NCBI RefSeq assembly: GCF_016469335.1
Contig: NZ_CP059888.1
Location: 558,001 to 622,000 of the forward strand
Length of the DNA stretch: 64,000 nucleotides
Origin: Flocculibacter collagenilyticus
GTDB lineage: Bacteria > Pseudomonadota > Gammaproteobacteria > Enterobacterales > Alteromonadaceae
Direction: 5' to 3'
The notes beneath the pieces were generated by a model that was not told the DNA's origin, made no database searches, and saw only the letters and a program-made list of their open reading frames with translations. Of this stretch, positions 51,684-61,408 are shown piece by piece (position 1 is the stretch's first letter; each line of letters starts with the position of its first letter). The translations under genes and the position numbers were made by a program.

Positions 51684-52667
51684 TTATTGCGTGACTAATT
51701 TTCCGGTTGGGATCTGTTTTAAATACTCTAAGCCTTTAATGCCTTGTAATCCGCCAGTATGCACCGCTACAATTTTGCTGTTTGGGGCAAAGTAATCTTG
51801 TTCGATGAGTTTAAATAAGCCGTAAAACATTTTGCCACTGTAGATGGGCTCAATAGGAATATCAAACTGCTGATAAAATTCACTACAAAAATCGACTAGT
51901 GCTGGTGTGATTTTGGCGTAACCACCAAAATGAAACTCATGATTTATCGACCATTGTGGGTGAATATGTTGCTTATCGCAGTGTGTATTATGGAGCAGTA
52001 GATCATGCACAGTTTGTTCTAAATATTGAGCGCCCTTTAATACACATATGCCAAGCGCGGCCTGATGCGAGGTTAATGCAGAAGCTAGACCAGCAAGTGT
52101 GCCACCACTGCCAACCGGTGTGCAAATCACATCAAAGTTCATATCAATTTCATCAACTAGTTTTGCGACACCTTGCACAGCAAGGTCATTGCTGCCCCCT
52201 TCTGGCACAATTAACCAATTGGGATATGTTTGGCTAAGTTGTGCTAAGTAATCGGCGTTGTTACGCTGTCGGTATTCAGTACGAGTGAGTGCTTTTAATT
52301 GCATGCCGTGTTGCTGGGCTAATTTTAGAGTTGGATTATTGAGATCTAATTCTGGGCCGCGAATTAATCCAATTGTTGGTATTTTTAACTGCTGTCCGGC
52401 AGCAGCTAGCGCATGAATATGATTAGAAAAAGGACCACCAAAGCTAACAATACCTTGCTTACTTTCTTTGTGTTTTTGATGAACTTGTTCTAAGTTTAAC
52501 AGTAACTTACGCCACTTATTTCCAGATATTAGCGGGTGAATCAAATCGTCTCGTTTTACCCATAACTCTATGTTTTTTAAAGTAAATAGTTTGTGATTTA
52601 TTTTTATTAAAGGCGAAGGTTGTGAAATATTCTTTAATGTTTTCGAAAAAACTGAATGTTCTGACAT
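51684..52667 (-). CDS. PLP-dependent ACC deaminase/D-cysteine desulfhydrase family enzyme
   Basis: A 327-residue fold-type II PLP enzyme. The lysine that should hold PLP lies in SGNKWRKLLLN (about residue 50), and GGPFSNHIHALA and the glycine-rich phosphate cup PVGSGGTLAGL are intact. Family members deaminate 1-aminocyclopropane-1-carboxylate or desulfhydrate D-cysteine; sequence alone does not separate them here, though D-cysteine desulfhydrase is more common in bacteria of this kind. It sits on the opposite strand between mshH and mshI, 10 bases from the mshH stop, splitting the MSHA locus. Confidence 0.85.
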   Translation of the reverse strand: MSEHSVFSKTLKNISQPSPLIKINHKLFTLKNIELWVKRDDLIHPLISGNKWRKLLLNLEQVHQKHKESKQGIVSFGGPFSNHIHALAAAGQQLKIPTIGLIRGPELDLNNPTLKLAQQHGMQLKALTRTEYRQRNNADYLAQLSQTYPNWLIVPEGGSNDLAVQGVAKLVDEIDMNFDVICTPVGSGGTLAGLASALTSHQAALGICVLKGAQYLEQTVHDLLLHNTHCDKQHIHPQWSINHEFHFGGYAKITPALVDFCSEFYQQFDIPIEPIYSGKMFYGLFKLIEQDYFAPNSKIVAVHTGGLQGIKGLEYLKQIPTGKLVTQ

Positions 52668-52754
52668 ATATTATCGATAAAAGCTTGAATAGGTGGCGTA
52701 AACGTTGATAATCATTTTAGTCAACTTACCCGTTTAATGATATGACGAATTAGC

Positions 52755-53708
52755 ATGTTAACGACTTTTACCCACAAATTAAGGAAATATCTCGGCACTA
52801 AATCCGAACAACTTGTCGGGTTTGCGTGTCATGCCAACTGTGTATATGCAGTGAAATTAGAAAAAGATAAGTTAGGCTGGTTTGTTAGTGAGCATGCGTC
52901 TGAAACTGTTGAAAATGAATCCATGTGGCCAGTAGCAATCGCTGCCTTATCACAAAAGTTAGCACTCAAACAAGCCGCTGTGAATATTGTTATCCCGCCT
53001 TTTTGTTATCAGCGAGTGCAAATAGACACTCCCAATGTAGAAGACGATGAGTTACAAAGTGCGATTCCGTGGGCAATAAAGCCGCTAATCAATAGTGCGG
53101 TAGAAGATTTAGTGATCGATTATTACAGCCAGCCTGTGGTACCTGCTCTTGAAAGCGCTAAATTAAATGTTATTGCAACACCAAAAACGATTGCAGAATC
53201 AATAGTTAACGCCTGTCTACAAGCAAAGCTTAGATTAAAAATTATTACTATTGAAGAATTGGTATGTGCAAATATTGCAATGGTTGAAGAAAGTATTGTG
53301 ATGTATGTAACCCAAGGGGTAGGGGAAGAGGTTAGTTTAAAAATAGTTAAAGATGGCATTTTGTACTTCACGCGCCGATTGCGAGGGTTTAACCGTATTG
53401 GTGACTACACCGCAGAAGAAGTGACATCGGGATTAGCAGATACATTAGCGTTAGAAATTCAACGCTCTGTCGACTATTTTGAAGGACAATTAAAGCAGCC
53501 TCCGGTACGTAAAGCCTTGGTGTCACTGAATTCGCATTTTACTCCGCAATTAGTAGAGACGCTTAATCAAGACTCGCAAATTCACTACGACATGCTAGAG
53601 ATATCTCCTGCACTATTACGTGACGAGCACTTGCCACAATGTTTCTTTGGTGCACTGTCTGCGGCGTGTGCCAAAGTCAGTGTGAAGGAGTTGCTTGATG
53701 CAGCCTAA
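52755..53708 (+). CDS. mshI: MSHA biogenesis protein MshI (PilM-like)
   Basis: A 317-residue cytoplasmic actin-like-fold protein comparable to PilM of type IV pili. It begins the assembly operon and should bind the N-terminus of the next protein. VGFACHANCVYAVKLEKD near residue 20 and VIPPFCYQRVQID near 80 follow the MshI pattern. It overlaps the next gene by 11 bases. The promoter is expected in the 87-base divergent gap before it; none is clear. Confidence 0.88.
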   Translation: MLTTFTHKLRKYLGTKSEQLVGFACHANCVYAVKLEKDKLGWFVSEHASETVENESMWPVAIAALSQKLALKQAAVNIVIPPFCYQRVQIDTPNVEDDELQSAIPWAIKPLINSAVEDLVIDYYSQPVVPALESAKLNVIATPKTIAESIVNACLQAKLRLKIITIEELVCANIAMVEESIVMYVTQGVGEEVSLKIVKDGILYFTRRLRGFNRIGDYTAEEVTSGLADTLALEIQRSVDYFEGQLKQPPVRKALVSLNSHFTPQLVETLNQDSQIHYDMLEISPALLRDEHLPQCFFGALSAACAKVSVKELLDAA

Positions 53709-54471
53709 ACACACTAAATACTATATTAATTTATACACTAAAGCGCTGCATCCGGATCGTAGCTACTTAACGCTACCGAAGCTACTGCTGACAGCAAGCT
53801 TGGTGCTTGTTTTCGTATTTAGTTTGAGTGGCTACTTAATGTGGGAAAATAGCATTAAAGAGCAACGATTAGATGTGCTTATAGAAAAGGTTGATGTGTT
53901 AACTGACGACATTGAACTGACACAGCAGCAACTTGCTGTTAAGCAACCTGATCCGTTTTTATTACAACAAAAGCAGAAGCTAAACCAATCATTGGCAACA
54001 CGCCAAAATCTCTTAACTCATTTAAAACAATATCAACAACATATCACGTTCAGTTACGCTACCGTGATGACAGAGTTGGCGAAATATCATCATCCTGATA
54101 TTTGGTTGACCCATTTTTCATTTAATCAGCATCAACAAATCTCGTTGACGGGGTTGAGTGTATCGACTGCAGCCATCCCAGCTTGGTTAGAGGGGTTGGG
54201 ACAGTCGAGTTACTTTAGTGGCAGAAGCTTTTCGCAAGTATTAATTCAGCAACAAAATAACGACATTCAAGTACTCGGCCCAACGCCGATTGCTGATGTT
54301 CCAAACGCAGCATCATCTGGTGCCGCTCACCGTTTTAATGTCAGCACTAAAAGCGCTGCGCATTCAGCAGCCGAAGAAAATACGACAACATCGGCAAACA
54401 AACCACTGACTCAGCCTGCATCGCTGTTGCAAAAAGCACGCATCGAAAAACCTGCGAGGCAAGGAGAATAA
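53698..54471 (+). CDS. mshI2: MSHA biogenesis protein MshI2 (PilN-like)
   Basis: A 257-residue bitopic protein similar in layout to PilN. The ATG at 53698 has AAGGAG 7 bases before it and is preferred to the TTG at 53695. A short cytoplasmic segment with YYINLYTK is the PilM-binding type motif; a membrane helix (about 29-50), a coiled coil (about 55-115) and a periplasmic domain follow. The C-terminal 60 residues are Ala/Ser/Thr-rich and probably disordered. It abuts mshJ. Confidence 0.85.
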   Translation: MQPKHTKYYINLYTKALHPDRSYLTLPKLLLTASLVLVFVFSLSGYLMWENSIKEQRLDVLIEKVDVLTDDIELTQQQLAVKQPDPFLLQQKQKLNQSLATRQNLLTHLKQYQQHITFSYATVMTELAKYHHPDIWLTHFSFNQHQQISLTGLSVSTAAIPAWLEGLGQSSYFSGRSFSQVLIQQQNNDIQVLGPTPIADVPNAASSGAAHRFNVSTKSAAHSAAEENTTTSANKPLTQPASLLQKARIEKPARQGE

Positions 54472-55167
54472 ATGGCACAAGTTACGCAGTGGAAAGCGCT
54501 GACTCGACGCTTTTCTCAATTAGCGAAGCGCGAGAAGGTGATTATATTTTGTGCGGTGTTATTCTTAATCGTATATTTACCTATGATGTACCTGATTGTT
54601 CCGGCTATAGAACAGCACCAAGCATTAGCAAAGCAAACGCGTGATGAACTTAACCAATTGTCACTAAAATCAAACCAACTCAATACGTTAAGACAACGCG
54701 TTGCGCATGATCCTAATATTGCACTGCGCACGGAAATTGAAGCGCTTAAACGACAACAGCGTCAGCAAAGTAATGAGTTAGCGGCATTGAGCCAGGATTT
54801 TATTCCGCCTGAAGCCATGGCAACGATGCTATCAACATTGTTAGAGCGGGCTAATCAGCTACAATTGATAGAGTTAAAAGCGTTAACACCCTTACCAGTG
54901 CAAGTGCACAGTAACGTGACAACTGCCACCGACAGCGACTTGGTGAATGCAGAAAAAGCCTCCGACACACAGTTGTATCAACATCGCATTACAATGAAAG
55001 TGTCAGGGCAATATTTTGACTTACAGCGTTACTTAAAAGCGATGGATGAGCTTCCAAGGAAGTTCAAGGTCGTGACATTTAATTATCAAGTAACAGAATA
55101 TCCAGTCGCGGTTTTGTCGTTAGAACTAGCAACATTGAGCACAAATGAAAAAATTATTACCATTTAA
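54472..55167 (+). CDS. mshJ: MSHA biogenesis protein MshJ (PilO-like)
   Basis: A 231-residue bitopic protein with one membrane helix (about residues 23-45), a coiled coil (about 48-110) and a periplasmic domain with a ferredoxin-like strand pattern, as in PilO. It would pair with MshI2 in the alignment complex. It starts directly after the mshI2 stop and overlaps mshK by 23 bases. Confidence 0.87.
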   Translation: MAQVTQWKALTRRFSQLAKREKVIIFCAVLFLIVYLPMMYLIVPAIEQHQALAKQTRDELNQLSLKSNQLNTLRQRVAHDPNIALRTEIEALKRQQRQQSNELAALSQDFIPPEAMATMLSTLLERANQLQLIELKALTPLPVQVHSNVTTATDSDLVNAEKASDTQLYQHRITMKVSGQYFDLQRYLKAMDELPRKFKVVTFNYQVTEYPVAVLSLELATLSTNEKIITI

Positions 55168-55507
55168 TGTCAATGCGGTACTGGGATTAAGCATGATAAC
55201 GCTATGTATGGCGTTACCTGCTTTTGCAGTACAGCAAGTCTTATTGGATCCAACGCGACCCAGTCAAAGTACCAGTATTACCAGTTATGGCCTTGGCGCA
55301 GAGCAAGTGTCACCACAACGCTTACAGTTAGAAAGTATTTTTACCGGAAAAAATAAAAAATCGGCTGTCATTTCGGGCAAAGTGCTACGAATAGGCGATG
55401 AAATAAATGGTATGAAATTAGTTAGTATTGAATCAAACCGCGTCATGCTACAGAACCAGCATGAAAATTTAACCTTATCGTTGTACAAATATGATATTAA
55501 AAAATAA
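55145..55507 (+). CDS. mshK: MSHA biogenesis protein MshK
   Basis: A 120-residue exported protein. A signal peptide (about residues 1-28, ending ALPAFA) is followed by LLDPTRPSQ and a small beta domain (about 55-118), VSPQRLQLESIFTG and KVLRIGDEINGMKLVSI, similar to GspC/PilP homology regions. It probably links the inner-membrane complex to the secretin MshL. It overlaps both neighbours. Confidence 0.85.
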   Translation: MKKLLPFNVNAVLGLSMITLCMALPAFAVQQVLLDPTRPSQSTSITSYGLGAEQVSPQRLQLESIFTGKNKKSAVISGKVLRIGDEINGMKLVSIESNRVMLQNQHENLTLSLYKYDIKK

Positions 55508-57161
55508 CACCATCATTTGCTTGTCTTTCCTTGCTTTCACCTTGCTATTGCATGGCTGTAAAAGTAAGCCTCGGGTGGCAGAAGACGTTCATGAAGAAAT
55601 AGCGCAAAGTGTTGCGAATGCTGAAGCGCACACGATTGCGATTCCAGAGTCGGTAACCGAAGATTTATTAAGAGGGTTTGAAGGGCCCGTTATGGCAAAG
55701 GGGCTAGACATTGCGTCACGCTTTGAGGTGTCAGCTAACAATGTTGAAATTAATCACTTTTTTGCAGGATTGGTGAGCGATACACCTTATAGCGTGATTA
55801 TTCATCCTAGTGTATCTGGCCAAGTCTCGTTAGATTTACGAGATGTTACGCTTGAGCAAGTGTTTGATATTGTGTCTCAACTTTATCAGTTAGATGTACG
55901 CCGTGTTGATAATGTATATCAAGTGTACCCTGCGCAAATTCGCACAGAAAGCATCCCTATTAATTACCTATTAATGAAACGAAACGGCATCTCAACGACT
56001 TCCGTTAATTCAGGCGGTGTTAGTCAGCTAGGTGGCAGCGGCTCTAGCGGTAACAGTGGCCAGCAATTTGGCAATCAAAACCTGAATAATTTAGGTGGTA
56101 ATCAAAGTGGCCAGCAAGGTTTTGGTGGGATGGGTGGCCAGCAAACAAACGGCAGTAATATTCAAACGCAAACTGATACCGACTTTTGGAAGCATTTAAC
56201 TGATAACTTAAAAGTCATTATCGGAGAAGAGCAAGGCAGGCATGTGATTGTTAGTCCGCAAAGTGGCTTAGTTACGGTAAGAGCGATGCCAAGTGAAATT
56301 GCAGCGGTTAAAGACTTCTTAAGCTTAACAGAGCAAAGCTTGCAACGTCAGGTGGTGTTAGAAGCTAAAATTATTGAAGTGTCTTTAAATGATGAATATC
56401 AACAAGGTATTGATTGGAACTCTGCATTAGCCAGTGTTGGGTCAACCGATTTTGTGTTTCAAACCTCCAGTGCCACTTTGGGTAATGCCATTACTGCACA
56501 ACTGGGTGGGGTAACGGGTATCACATTTACCAATCAAGACTTTAGCGGTGTAGTTAACTTACTGCAAACGCAAGGTAACGTACAGGTGTTGTCTAGCCCT
56601 CGCGTAACCGCAACTAACAACCAAAAAGCGGTGATTAAAGTAGGGCAAGATGAGTATTTTGTAACCGACGTGTCGAACACAACGGTAACGGGTACTTCAA
56701 CGACAACGACCCCAGAAATTTCGTTAACGCCGTTTTTCTCAGGGATTGCGTTAGATGTGACGCCGCAAATTGACGCAAAGGGTAATGTGATTTTGCATGT
56801 GCATCCGTCAGTAACAGAAACCACAGAGCAAAATAAAGTTATTAGCCTAAACGACGAGCAATTTGTATTGCCGTTAGCGCAAAGTAATATTCGTGAAACA
56901 GACACCATTATTAAAGCGCAGTCAGGTGAGATTGTGGTAATTGGTGGCTTAATGCAAAGCATGTTAAGTGATTCAGAGTCTAAAACACCGTTATTGGGCG
57001 ATATTCCTTATCTTGGTGAGCTTTTTAAAAACACATCTGAGCAAGAAAATAAAAAAGAGCTAGTGATCTTAATTCGCCCAACCGTTGTAGGGGCGGGGAC
57101 ATGGAAAGAGCAACTAGAGCGTTCGTCAAAGCTAATGCAAAAATGGTATTCAGCAGAATGA
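55491..57161 (+). CDS. mshL: MSHA outer-membrane secretin MshL
   Basis: A 556-residue secretin lipoprotein. The lipobox is LLHGC (Cys23). N-domains (about 85-150), a Gly/Gln/Asn-rich loop (about 174-224) and the secretin barrel (about 270-545) follow, with VVLEAKIIEV, VLSSPRVTATNNQKA and the ending IPYLGELFKN...KKELVILIRP pattern of the family. It forms the outer-membrane pore for the MSHA pilus. It overlaps mshK by 17 bases, so it is translationally coupled. Confidence 0.95.
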   Translation: MILKNNTIICLSFLAFTLLLHGCKSKPRVAEDVHEEIAQSVANAEAHTIAIPESVTEDLLRGFEGPVMAKGLDIASRFEVSANNVEINHFFAGLVSDTPYSVIIHPSVSGQVSLDLRDVTLEQVFDIVSQLYQLDVRRVDNVYQVYPAQIRTESIPINYLLMKRNGISTTSVNSGGVSQLGGSGSSGNSGQQFGNQNLNNLGGNQSGQQGFGGMGGQQTNGSNIQTQTDTDFWKHLTDNLKVIIGEEQGRHVIVSPQSGLVTVRAMPSEIAAVKDFLSLTEQSLQRQVVLEAKIIEVSLNDEYQQGIDWNSALASVGSTDFVFQTSSATLGNAITAQLGGVTGITFTNQDFSGVVNLLQTQGNVQVLSSPRVTATNNQKAVIKVGQDEYFVTDVSNTTVTGTSTTTTPEISLTPFFSGIALDVTPQIDAKGNVILHVHPSVTETTEQNKVISLNDEQFVLPLAQSNIRETDTIIKAQSGEIVVIGGLMQSMLSDSESKTPLLGDIPYLGELFKNTSEQENKKELVILIRPTVVGAGTWKEQLERSSKLMQKWYSAE

Positions 57162-57208
57162 TGTTGTTTAGTGCGTTAGTTAACCATGGTTCGCAGCGGA
57201 GTTAGGCA

Positions 57209-58339
57209 ATGTACCTGTATCATTTTGGACTACAAGAACTTCCTTTTACGCTAACGCCAAATACGCACTTTTTTTACGGGCTACCTAGCCATAATGAAGC
57301 CCTGCAAGTACTGCAAACGACAGTGCAAACGGGTGAAGGCTTTATTAAAGTAACGGGTGAAGTGGGCACGGGTAAAACATTAATTTGCCGAAAATTAATG
57401 AACGAATTACCAAAAGCGTTTGTTACGGCGTATATCCCTAATCCGTATTTAACTCCTGAAGAAATTCGCTGGGCGCTTGCCACTGAAATAGGAGTTTTTG
57501 AAGGCAGTGATCCATCTCCCAGTCATAACGAACAGCTAGATCAGCAACAGCTTACTCAGCTTATTCATTATCGCTTAATGGCACTTTCTGCTAAAGGAAA
57601 GTCGGTGGTACTGATTATTGATGAAGCACAAGCACTACCTGCGGAAACGCTAGAAGCGTTGCGGCTATTTACCAATTTAGAAACCGAGTCACGCAAGTTA
57701 TTGCAAGTTGTGTTATTTGGCCAACCAGAATTAGATGAGCGGATTGCTAGCAAAGCACTGCGCCAACTTAGGCAGCGCATTAGCTTTTCGTATCAACTTC
57801 GTACCATGAATAACCAAGAAGTTGTCGCGTATATTCAACATAGAATGAGCCGAGCGGCGGGTGAGCAACCACGCCCTATTTTTAGCACTGAGAATTGCCT
57901 GCTAATTGCCCAAGCCAGCGGCGGTGTGCCGCGATTGGTAAATGTGCTGTGCCATAAGGCGTTAATGCTTGCCTATGGTCAGGGGTTAAAGCAAGTAACG
58001 AATGAAAATGTGCTGCTAGCAATAAAAGACACTAATGACGTGACGTTACCATTGTGGCAACGCGCACGATATTTTTCCGGTCAATTAACCAGTTTATTAG
58101 TAAGTAGCAGAATGAGTATTGCCATGCTGATGAGCGTGTTTGTGTTGGTTGCGTTACTGATTGCGGCGCTAGTGATTTCAAAAAAATCGAAAGTAACTAC
58201 CCTAAATAAAATCGAAATAAACTCACATAGTGGCGAGGTTATTCATCAAGTTGCATGGCAGCGCCAAGAGCGTATTGATTGGGAGCATAATAACAAAACA
58301 GAGTGGCGCCATTTCAGCAGCAGGAGTAGTAGCAGTTAA
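57209..58339 (+). CDS. mshM: MSHA biogenesis AAA ATPase MshM
   Basis: A 376-residue protein with an ExeA/GspA-like AAA domain. Walker A is GEVGTGKT (50-57), Walker B is VVLIIDEAQ near 135, and arginine-finger region LRQLRQRISF is near 190. A membrane helix (about 303-325) is followed by a short periplasmic end. Proteins of this type help insert or organise secretins through the peptidoglycan. Its stop shares a base with the mshN start. Confidence 0.9.
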   Translation: MYLYHFGLQELPFTLTPNTHFFYGLPSHNEALQVLQTTVQTGEGFIKVTGEVGTGKTLICRKLMNELPKAFVTAYIPNPYLTPEEIRWALATEIGVFEGSDPSPSHNEQLDQQQLTQLIHYRLMALSAKGKSVVLIIDEAQALPAETLEALRLFTNLETESRKLLQVVLFGQPELDERIASKALRQLRQRISFSYQLRTMNNQEVVAYIQHRMSRAAGEQPRPIFSTENCLLIAQASGGVPRLVNVLCHKALMLAYGQGLKQVTNENVLLAIKDTNDVTLPLWQRARYFSGQLTSLLVSSRMSIAMLMSVFVLVALLIAALVISKKSKVTTLNKIEINSHSGEVIHQVAWQRQERIDWEHNNKTEWRHFSSRSSSS

Positions 58340-59655
58340 TGAGTGTAATTAACCAAATGTTGAAAGACATAGAACAGCGAAAGTCGGTGACTCAGTCTGA
58401 TAGTGAGAACGAGGCACACAACAGTGCGACTACATCGCAAGGCGCTGGCTCGCACCAACAAACCGAATTAACCAGCACAAGTCATTCAAGCACAGCGATT
58501 GTAGTTGGGGTATTTGCTCTAATTGGAGTCAGTGTGGCTTGTTTATTAGTATGGATTGGAATGCAGTTTGCGTCAGAGCAATCAACATCCCAATTAACGT
58601 CAAACTCAGCGTCATCTTCAGCGCCTCATTCAGCATCGCAAGCAATACCCCAATCAGTTGCTGCTCAAGCACCCTTATCAATGCCAAGTGAAGGTAGCAC
58701 GTCATTAGATGTATCCACTGTACCTGCCAGTGCAGTTTCAGACAGCCAAGCGTCGGATACACAACTGGATACCGTGCCTATACCCGACTGGGAAATTAGC
58801 CGCGCTAAACCTACAACAGGCGTTGCACAACATGAGCAACGTGAAGTAAACGCAGAGCCTGCGCACCCACAATCATCAAACAATCATGGGCAATATATTG
58901 AGCAGTCGCAAGCACAGCTACAAACGTCTTCATCTGCAAGCCCAAATACACACACCGCTGCGAAATCCAAAGTAACAAGTCATGTGGCTGAACGCACGGT
59001 AAACCCTATTCAGCACACTGCAAACAGTCAATTACAGCCACAACCAGAAAGTAAGTCGAGCTTTAGTGTACAGAAAGTTCAAATTACTAAAGCGCAGCGG
59101 GCTGCGTTGTTGTTCGAGCAAGCGCAGGAGCAATACCAGCAAGGTTTTATTGTTGATTCTATGGAAGGATTTAACCAAGTTCTGCTTATTCAGCCCGAGC
59201 ATATTGAAGCGCGCACTTATTTAGCTGCAACGTTATTTGGCCGAAACCAAACAGCACAAGCAGTGAAAATATTAGAGCGCGGGTTGCAGCTAAAGCCTGA
59301 GCAAAGCCAATGGCGCATTATGTTAGCTAAGCTATTTATGGAAAATGAAAAAGAGGATACTGCTCTGTATTACGTGACCCCTTTTCTAGCGGAAAGTGGC
59401 GCAGAATACCTAGCGCTGCGTGGCACGCTTGCTCAGAAAATGAATAAACCTGAAATAGCCAAAGAAAGCTTTACTCAGTTATCGCAATTAGAACCTCATC
59501 AAGCAAGGTGGTGGTTAGGTAAAGCGATAGCGGAAGAACAAGCTGGTGAGCAGGCGGCTGCGGTAAAGTCATATCGTCAAGCAAGTCAATTGACTGGGTT
59601 GTCGAGCGCGTCTCAACGCTTTGTGATGCAAAAAATAGCGAGCTTGGAGAAGTAA
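58339..59655 (+). CDS. mshN: MSHA biogenesis protein MshN with TPR repeats
   Basis: A 438-residue protein. The cytoplasmic start SVINQMLKDIEQR is typical of MshN/GspB-type partners of ExeA-like ATPases. A membrane helix (about residues 53-75) leads to a 180-residue Ser/Gln/Thr/Ala-rich linker (about 78-250), then tetratricopeptide repeats (about 255-435). It likely spans the periplasm and works with MshM and MshL. The linker composition is unlike the rest of the operon but common in periplasm-spanning proteins. Confidence 0.88.
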   Translation: MSVINQMLKDIEQRKSVTQSDSENEAHNSATTSQGAGSHQQTELTSTSHSSTAIVVGVFALIGVSVACLLVWIGMQFASEQSTSQLTSNSASSSAPHSASQAIPQSVAAQAPLSMPSEGSTSLDVSTVPASAVSDSQASDTQLDTVPIPDWEISRAKPTTGVAQHEQREVNAEPAHPQSSNNHGQYIEQSQAQLQTSSSASPNTHTAAKSKVTSHVAERTVNPIQHTANSQLQPQPESKSSFSVQKVQITKAQRAALLFEQAQEQYQQGFIVDSMEGFNQVLLIQPEHIEARTYLAATLFGRNQTAQAVKILERGLQLKPEQSQWRIMLAKLFMENEKEDTALYYVTPFLAESGAEYLALRGTLAQKMNKPEIAKESFTQLSQLEPHQARWWLGKAIAEEQAGEQAAAVKSYRQASQLTGLSSASQRFVMQKIASLEK

Positions 59656-59656
59656 T

Positions 59657-61369
59657 ATGGCAGCGCCTCGATTAAAACTAAGGTTAGGTGATTTGCTCGT
59701 TCATGAAGATATTATTTCTGAAACGCAGTTACAAGATGCTCTACAAAGCCAAAAAGCGACGGGTAAACGACTTGGTGCCACGCTTGTTGATTTAAACTAT
59801 TTAACTGAAGAGCAATTACTTACCTTTTTAGCACAGCAATTAAACTTACCTTTTTTAGATATTTCTAATCGCGCTTTGGACTCAAAAGCGGTGGAATTGT
59901 TACCGGAGGTACATGCTCGCAGGCATCGGGCTATTGTGCTAGAAGATCGCGGTGACAGTGTATTATTAGGGCTTAGTGAACCTGCAAACTTGGCTGCACT
60001 CGACCAATTAGGGCCGCTACTCGCGCCAAAAGAGCTAGAGCTTGCGGTTATAAAAGAAAGCCAAATTCTTGAAGCGTGCGATAATTTTTATCGCAAAACG
60101 CACGAAATTGAAGAGTTTGCGCATCAGCTGCAAGAGGAATACGAAGAAACCGCCGACTTTGACTTTAACCGCATCGCAGATGAAAGTGAAACAAGCGATG
60201 CCACGGTGGTAAAGCTGTTACAAACCATCTTTGAAGATGCGGTACAAATGCGTGCGTCGGATATTCATATTGAGCCTGATGAAAAGCAGTTACGCATCCG
60301 CAAGCGAGTAGACGGCGTGCTGAACGAAAGCTTACTCAATGAAATCAGCATTGCATCGGCCTTAGTGTTACGGCTTAAATTAATGGCGGGCTTGGATATT
60401 TCTGAAAAACGCTTGCCGCAAGATGGGCGTTTTCACATTAAAGTGAAAAAACATAATGTTGACGTGCGTATTTCTACAATGCCTATTCAAAATGGCGAAT
60501 CGGTAGTGATGCGCTTGCTTGACCAGTCCGCAGGGCTGCTTACGCTTGCTGAAACTGGTATGCCAGATGATATTTTGTCTCGGGTAAGTGGCTTAATTAA
60601 ACGTCCTCATGGCATGATTTTGGTAACAGGACCGACGGGATCAGGTAAAACCACTACCTTATACGGTATTTTGAGCGAGCTAAATAAGGCGCAAACTAAA
60701 ATTATTACCGTAGAAGACCCAGTTGAATATCGTTTACCAAGAATTAATCAAGTTCAGGTGAACAGTAAGATTGGGCTCGATTTTTCCAACGTATTACGTA
60801 CTACGCTACGTCAAGATCCCGATATTATTATGGTAGGGGAAATGCGCGACCATGAAACGGTTGAAATTGGTTTACGTGGTGCGTTAACAGGCCATTTAGT
60901 GCTATCGACTTTACACACCAACGACGCAATTAGCAGTGTACTGCGCTTAATTGATATGGGCGCTGCGCCGTATTTAGTAGCCAGTTCACTTCGTGCCATT
61001 ATGGCGCAGCGTTTAGTTCGTCGTGTGTGCGCGCAATGCACCGTAGCATCACAGCCAGATCATCAACAACAAACGTGGCTTGCTAGCATGGAAACTGGCG
61101 CAGAAGCGCATACAGGCTACGTAACCGGAACCGGCTGTAGACACTGTAATAATACGGGCTATAAAGGACGAATCGGCGTATTTGAGTTACTTGAATTAGA
61201 TGACGATATGATGGATGCATTACGGCAAGAAGACACCCACCTATTTGCCACAATATGTAAACAGTCGACACGGTTTAAGCCACTGGCACAAATTGCATTA
61301 GGTTATGCAAAACAAGGCATGACCACACTCGATGAAGTGTTTAAAGTGGCTGAACATGTTGTGGAGTAA
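59657..61369 (+). CDS. mshE: MSHA pilus extension ATPase MshE with c-di-GMP-binding N-terminus
   Basis: A 570-residue GspE/PilB-family ATPase. Two tandem 24-residue MshEN motifs start RLGDLL (9-32) and RLGATL (38-61), each with the RLG...L...Q pattern known to bind c-di-GMP in Vibrio MshE. Walker A is GPTGSGKT at 325-332, the Asp and His boxes follow, and a four-cysteine zinc motif (CAQC and CRHCNNTG) is near 455-495. c-di-GMP should thus promote MSHA pilus extension directly. It is 1 base after mshN. Confidence 0.95.
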   Translation: MAAPRLKLRLGDLLVHEDIISETQLQDALQSQKATGKRLGATLVDLNYLTEEQLLTFLAQQLNLPFLDISNRALDSKAVELLPEVHARRHRAIVLEDRGDSVLLGLSEPANLAALDQLGPLLAPKELELAVIKESQILEACDNFYRKTHEIEEFAHQLQEEYEETADFDFNRIADESETSDATVVKLLQTIFEDAVQMRASDIHIEPDEKQLRIRKRVDGVLNESLLNEISIASALVLRLKLMAGLDISEKRLPQDGRFHIKVKKHNVDVRISTMPIQNGESVVMRLLDQSAGLLTLAETGMPDDILSRVSGLIKRPHGMILVTGPTGSGKTTTLYGILSELNKAQTKIITVEDPVEYRLPRINQVQVNSKIGLDFSNVLRTTLRQDPDIIMVGEMRDHETVEIGLRGALTGHLVLSTLHTNDAISSVLRLIDMGAAPYLVASSLRAIMAQRLVRRVCAQCTVASQPDHQQQTWLASMETGAEAHTGYVTGTGCRHCNNTGYKGRIGVFELLELDDDMMDALRQEDTHLFATICKQSTRFKPLAQIALGYAKQGMTTLDEVFKVAEHVVE

Positions 61370-61408
61370 GGCGACAGTCTATGTATAACAAAGTGCTACA
61401 GGTAGATT

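Noticed and set aside
56534-56962. 142-codon ORF antisense to mshL
   Set aside because: It is a shadow of the secretin frame, rich in Val, Thr and Ser, with no start signal.
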